Shown here in pieces: positions 61,101-64,000 of a DNA stretch of 64,000 nucleotides. The position numbers and the translations under genes are program-made. The stretch lies in contig OX442432.1 of NCBI GenBank assembly GCA_949361645.1, positions 7,224,118 to 7,288,117 of the forward strand, read 5' to 3'. The DNA comes from Spongilla lacustris (Eukaryota; Porifera; Demospongiae; Spongillida; Spongillidae). Numbering within the stretch: position 1 is the first letter of the stretch; the number at the start of each line of letters is the position of its first letter. A model generated the notes under the pieces. That model saw only the letters and a program-made list of their open reading frames with translations. It made no database searches and was not told where the DNA came from.

Positions 61101-63927
61101 ACACCTCATCACTACACCTTACCCCACACCTCATCACTACACCTTACCACCCACACCTCATCACTACACCTTACCACCCACACCTCATCACTACACCTTA
61201 CCACCCACACCTCATCACTACACCTTACCACCCACACCATCACCACTCCTTACTATCTACAGCTGTTGTGTGTTGTGGATGGCGCAGATGTTTTCAGCTA
61301 CTCTCTCAGACCTCCCTCTTATCGTCAATCCTCACCTAATGAAAAGCAGTATTTCATAGCTGGAGGAGCCGTGAGCACCTTTGCACCCAGCACCAAGCAC
61401 CTGCAGCTGATCCAGGCAGACAATGCACAGCTCAGCTGGAAGCTTGCATCCCTCTCTGTGCTAAAGGGTTAGTTGGATGATCAGTACGGTGGAGGAGGAT
61501 GGGCAGAGGTGGATGGGCAGGGGAGGTGGGCAGGGGAGGATGGGTAGGGAAGGAGGGCAGGGGAGGGTGGGCAGGGAGAGGGAGCAGGGCAGGGGGAGGG
61601 GGGAGGGGGCAGGGGGAGGGGGCAGGGGGAGGGGGCAGGGGGAGGGGGCAGGGGGAGGAGGGCAGGGTCTTGGCACTAGGTTACTAGAGAGGGAGAGGGG
61701 ATCTTTTTTTTTTCATGAGGCCTTCACTGCATGGCTGTAGGTATTTGTAACCCTGGTGTGGCTGCTCTTTTGTACCTGATGGGACCCAACGGTACATGCA
61801 CCAACCGTCTGGTACTCCAGGCTGCAAAGAAGGAGTTTGACAAGAAGAAGGTATTCCAATGGAAGGATGCATCCAGACAGGTCATCACAGATGAAGAAAT
61901 TGAGTCTCTTTTGCAGGTAAAGTTATTATGTCACCTTCCCCACCTCCTCACCTTCCCACCTCCTCACCTTCCCACCTCCTCACCTTCCCCACCTCCTCAC
62001 CTTCCCACCTCCTCACCTTCCCACCTCCTCACCTTCCCACCTCCTCACCTTCCCACCTCACCTTCCCTCCTCACCTTCCCACCTCACCTTCCCCACCTCC
62101 TCACCTTCCCACCTCCTCACCTTCCCACCTCCTCACCTTCCCATCTCACCTTCCCACCTCACCTTCCCACCTCACCTTCCCACCTCCTCACCTTTCCCAC
62201 CTCCTCACCTTCCCACCTCACCTTCCCACCACCTCACCTTCCCACCTCCTCACCTTCCCACCTCCTCACCTTCCCACCTCCTCACCTTTCCCACCTCCTC
62301 ACCTTCCCACTACCTCACCTTCCCACCTCCTCACCTTCCCACCTCACCTTCCCACCTCCTCACCTTCCCTCCTCACCTTCCCACCTCCTCACCTTCCCAC
62401 CTCACCTTCCCACCTCACCTTCCCACCTTCCCACCTCACCTTCCCACCTCACCACCTTTCCCACCTCTCACCTTCCCACCTCCTCACCTCCCCTATCCCC
62501 CTGATCAGGAGCCCTTCCTGGTGTACTCCGGCCATGACAGCCTGAATGTTCACTTGATGTTGAGGAAGCCAGTTGCAGAGGGAGAGCAGCCCATTGTGAC
62601 GCCAGATGTTCACCAGCTCCAGTGGGTGTCTTCAGCTGTGGCCTTCAAGTACCCTAAGCTACTGGATGTCATATTGAGTGCAGCTGGTGTGGAGCAGCTG
62701 GTCTACCTCTACGCCAAGGTAGGGTACCTCCTGTGTCATGAGGCTTGCAGTGTACCAAGGGGGTGTGGCCACAGGTTGTGGGGGAGGGATGCTTGGAGTC
62801 TTTGCAGCAGAAGGCATTGGCACTGGTCCAGCTGGGGGCTCAGTACTCACTCATGTCGGCCATGGAGTTTGAGCAGCTGGATGGGTTCAGGCTGATTCAG
62901 CAGGTGCTCAGGACTTCCAAGGCTTCTGTTGGGCAGGCCATCTTGAAGGTACAGCCGATTGTGCATGTAGCAGTGAAACATCTGTCAGGCCATCTTGCCT
63001 CCACAGACCCTCTTGTCCTGGTGCTGTGGTCCTGGCCTCAAGTCCATAGAGAGCTTACCGCTGTGTGAACATGTGCTGTTGGACTGGCGCATATGGCACA
63101 AGGCATCCGAGGAGGTGTGGAGTGAACTACTGACAAGGCTGGAGACCATCCTGGAGGAGTTAACACTGCCTCAAGAGTACAGGGTCAAATGGGTTATTAA
63201 ATTGCTACTAATTTCAAAGGTACAACATGTATGACCTGTAAGTAAATTAGGTATCCATTTGATGTGTTATAGGGGTGGTGTGTGTGTGTGGTGTGTTATA
63301 GGGGTGGTGTGGATGTGTGGTGTGTTATAGGGGTGGTGTGGATGTGGTGTCTGTGTGACCAGCTCAGCTACAGACTTGGCCAGCATTATTGGACACCTGA
63401 CCACTGCGCAATAGATCATGTCAACACGCACACACCCAGCACACACCTGGCATATACCCGGCACACACCTGGCATATACCCGGCATACACCCGGCACACA
63501 CTCAGCATACACCCGGCACACACCCGGCATACACCCGGCACACACCCGGCATACACCCGGCACACACCCGGCATACACCCGGCACACACCCGGCATACAC
63601 CCGGCACACACCCGGCATACACCCGGCACACACCCGGCATACACCCGGCACACACCCGGCATACACCCGGCACACACCCGGCATACAGGGGGTACTATAG
63701 ATCCTTCTGCCCTCTCATCCAGGAGCGTTCAGTCCAGGACACCCTCCCACTACTGCCCCTCAAGATCTCTATGCATCTGGTGCGCCTGCTGCAGCTCCTA
63801 ACAGGGCAGCCACCACTGGTTGAGTGTCTCTCGCACATCTGCAGCCACCTCCTGGTGTCAGATGTGAATGATATCAAGCTGGTCACTGCTACATCTGTGC
63901 TGGAATCGTCCATAGTTGCCTTTGATG
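54420..63927 (+). CDS. LYST: LYST (lysosomal trafficking regulator), 5' part
   Basis: Large BEACH-family protein controlling lysosome-related organelle size; the BEACH and WD40 regions lie beyond the window. Exons: 54420-54488, 54553-54635, 54690-54858, 54913-55003, 55172-57366, 57595-58088, 58141-58225, 58454-58520, 58655-58764, 60098-60390, 60620-60752, 61263-61467, 61741-61916, 62509-62718, 62775-62948, 63007-63219, 63723-63927 (about 1657 aa so far). Up to exon 9 is helical ARM-like. Exons 10-12 form the concanavalin-like domain ([24 protein letters not shown]). Best family match: [19 protein letters not shown] and [19 protein letters not shown] against MIHQVL, ILKTLLEGCCG and LLDWKIWSKAEQGVWETLL of human LYST. 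The 54489-54552 intron (gtaagt) was chosen over read-through because it alone gives phase with exon 3. An exon between 63220 and 63722 may be missed. Confidence 0.88.
55046..55168 (+). repeat. (CA)n microsatellite before LYST exon 5
   Basis: Imperfect CA/CACAT array ending directly in the acceptor caacag. Confidence 0.95.
57367..57555 (+). repeat. Minisatellite seeded at LYST exon 5 donor
   Basis: Starts at the donor (cagaag/gtgagtgagggg) and repeats gtgatgag/gtgagggag-type units about ten times; each carries a gag/gtgagg donor-like junction. Confidence 0.9.
58975..59775 (+). repeat. 23-bp minisatellite in LYST intron 9
   Basis: About 35 copies containing gtcagcctatgtggggta (variant tgtgtggta) and ctgct. 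No stop occurs in any plus frame, so three long overlapping frames result; none is a gene. Confidence 0.97.
59880..60000 (+). repeat. 34-bp tandem repeat, about 3.5 copies
   Basis: Unit acaccttataaaactcactt plus tataactcatcata, just upstream of LYST exon 10. A 16-base C run follows near 60040. Confidence 0.93.
60380..60525 (+). repeat. Exon-end/donor triplication at LYST exon 10
   Basis: The exon end gtcatcatcag/gtctgtgggggtc is followed by two further copies, ttgtcatcag/gtctgtgggg, at about 60440 and 60490, separated by aggggctaggggactaggga. An early-stage version of the donor-seeded arrays. Confidence 0.92.
60800..61252 (+). repeat. Minisatellite cactacaccttaccacccac
   Basis: About 18 units of 22-27 bp (cactacaccttacc plus ccacacctcat or acaccat) filling LYST intron 11. 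Confidence 0.95.
61495..61670 (+). repeat. G-rich gggcaggggga tract
   Basis: Repeated gaggatgggcaggggag, then gggcaggggga units in LYST intron 12; potential G-quadruplex sequence. Confidence 0.92.
61922..62500 (+). repeat. Pyrimidine-rich cacctcctcaccttccc repeat
   Basis: About 35 units of 14-17 bp filling LYST intron 13 up to the acceptor ctgatcag. Open in several frames but not coding. Confidence 0.96.
63430..63688 (+). repeat. 22-bp minisatellite cacacacccggcatacaccc
   Basis: About twelve copies upstream of LYST exon 17. Both strands are open ([11 protein letters not shown] and [11 protein letters not shown]), an effect of the repeat. Confidence 0.96.
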
Positions 63928-64000
63928 GTGAGACTAAGGATCTTTAGGGAAGGCTTAAGAGTACTGCTAACATATGCTTGTACCCACATACACCCCACAT
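63928..64000 (+). other. LYST intron 17, window end
   Basis: Begins with the donor gatg/gtgaga. The rest of the gene lies to the right of the window. Confidence 0.8.

Noticed and set aside
63282..63722. Open plus frame leading into LYST exon 17 through the 22-bp repeat
   Set aside because: The repeat translation ([11 protein letters not shown]) has no counterpart in LYST, and a good acceptor (catccag) directly precedes the conserved part.

Overview
The window is nuclear DNA from an animal. Nearly every gene is split by short GT-AG introns (often 40-70 nt), and the gene set is metazoan: Fringe-type glycosyltransferases, Pellino, LYST, OS-9, syntaxin-5, VRK, ZIP9, PNPase. Gene density is high, introns are tiny except where tandem repeats have expanded, and many start codons lie only 57-180 bp apart in divergent pairs. 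This fits a compact-genome non-bilaterian animal, most likely a sponge. That placement is an inference from gene style, not from a marker sequence.

Layout, left to right. 0.5-1.3 kb: end of an SR splicing factor (+). 1.5-2.2 kb: SYNJ2BP-like PDZ tail-anchored protein (+). 2.7-4.6 kb: C19orf47-like SAM protein (+). 4.8-5.6 kb: ZCCHC9 (-), head to head with SRP9 (+, to 6.0 kb). 6.1-7.0 kb: CDKN3-like phosphatase (-), head to head with ERH (+, to 7.65 kb). 7.7-9.0 kb: single-exon multipass membrane orphan (-), head to head with a short CSTPP1/C11orf49-like gene (+). 10.8-13.6 kb: VRK kinase (+) with a 19-bp minisatellite in its last intron. 13.9-19.8 kb: broken OS-9 copy (-), interrupted by a decayed Ldh_2-family dehydrogenase (+) and a foldback element. 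20.3-23.0 kb: nested inverted-repeat elements. 23.7-26.1 kb: trypsin-like peptidase with a long PTQTEQTEQ repeat between catalytic Asp and Ser (+). 26.3-29.0 kb: intact OS-9 (-), head to head with two tandem Fringe-like genes (+, 29.1-33.7 kb). 34.0-36.4 kb: syntaxin-5 (-). 36.9-37.7 kb: METTL21-like (+). 37.8-38.7 kb: CHAC-type gamma-glutamylcyclotransferase (-). 40.4-41.6 kb: ARV1 (+), convergent with ZIP9/SLC39A9 (-, 41.6-42.9 kb). ZIP9 is head to head with PNPT1 (+, 43.0-49.1 kb). 49.4-52.7 kb: Pellino (-), head to head with an aldo-keto reductase (+, 52.8-54.3 kb). 54.4-63.9 kb: N-terminal two fifths or so of LYST (+), running off the window.

The genes are mostly unrelated housekeeping loci packed by divergent promoters, not one pathway. 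There is a loose secretory/endomembrane theme (SRP9, OS-9, syntaxin-5, ARV1, ZIP9, LYST, Fringe). For most genes I reconstructed the exon chains by hand; the exon lengths sum to whole codons and splice phases agree, which is the main support for the models.

Most unusual: several intronic minisatellites repeat the exon-end/5' splice site itself, so the introns carry tens of tandem splice-donor copies (clearest in VRK and Fringe 1). Also notable are the repeat-loaded peptidase, the degenerate partner of a recent OS-9 duplication, and a nested set of foldback transposons that includes one small element with perfect 15-bp terminal inverted repeats and a 5-bp target duplication.
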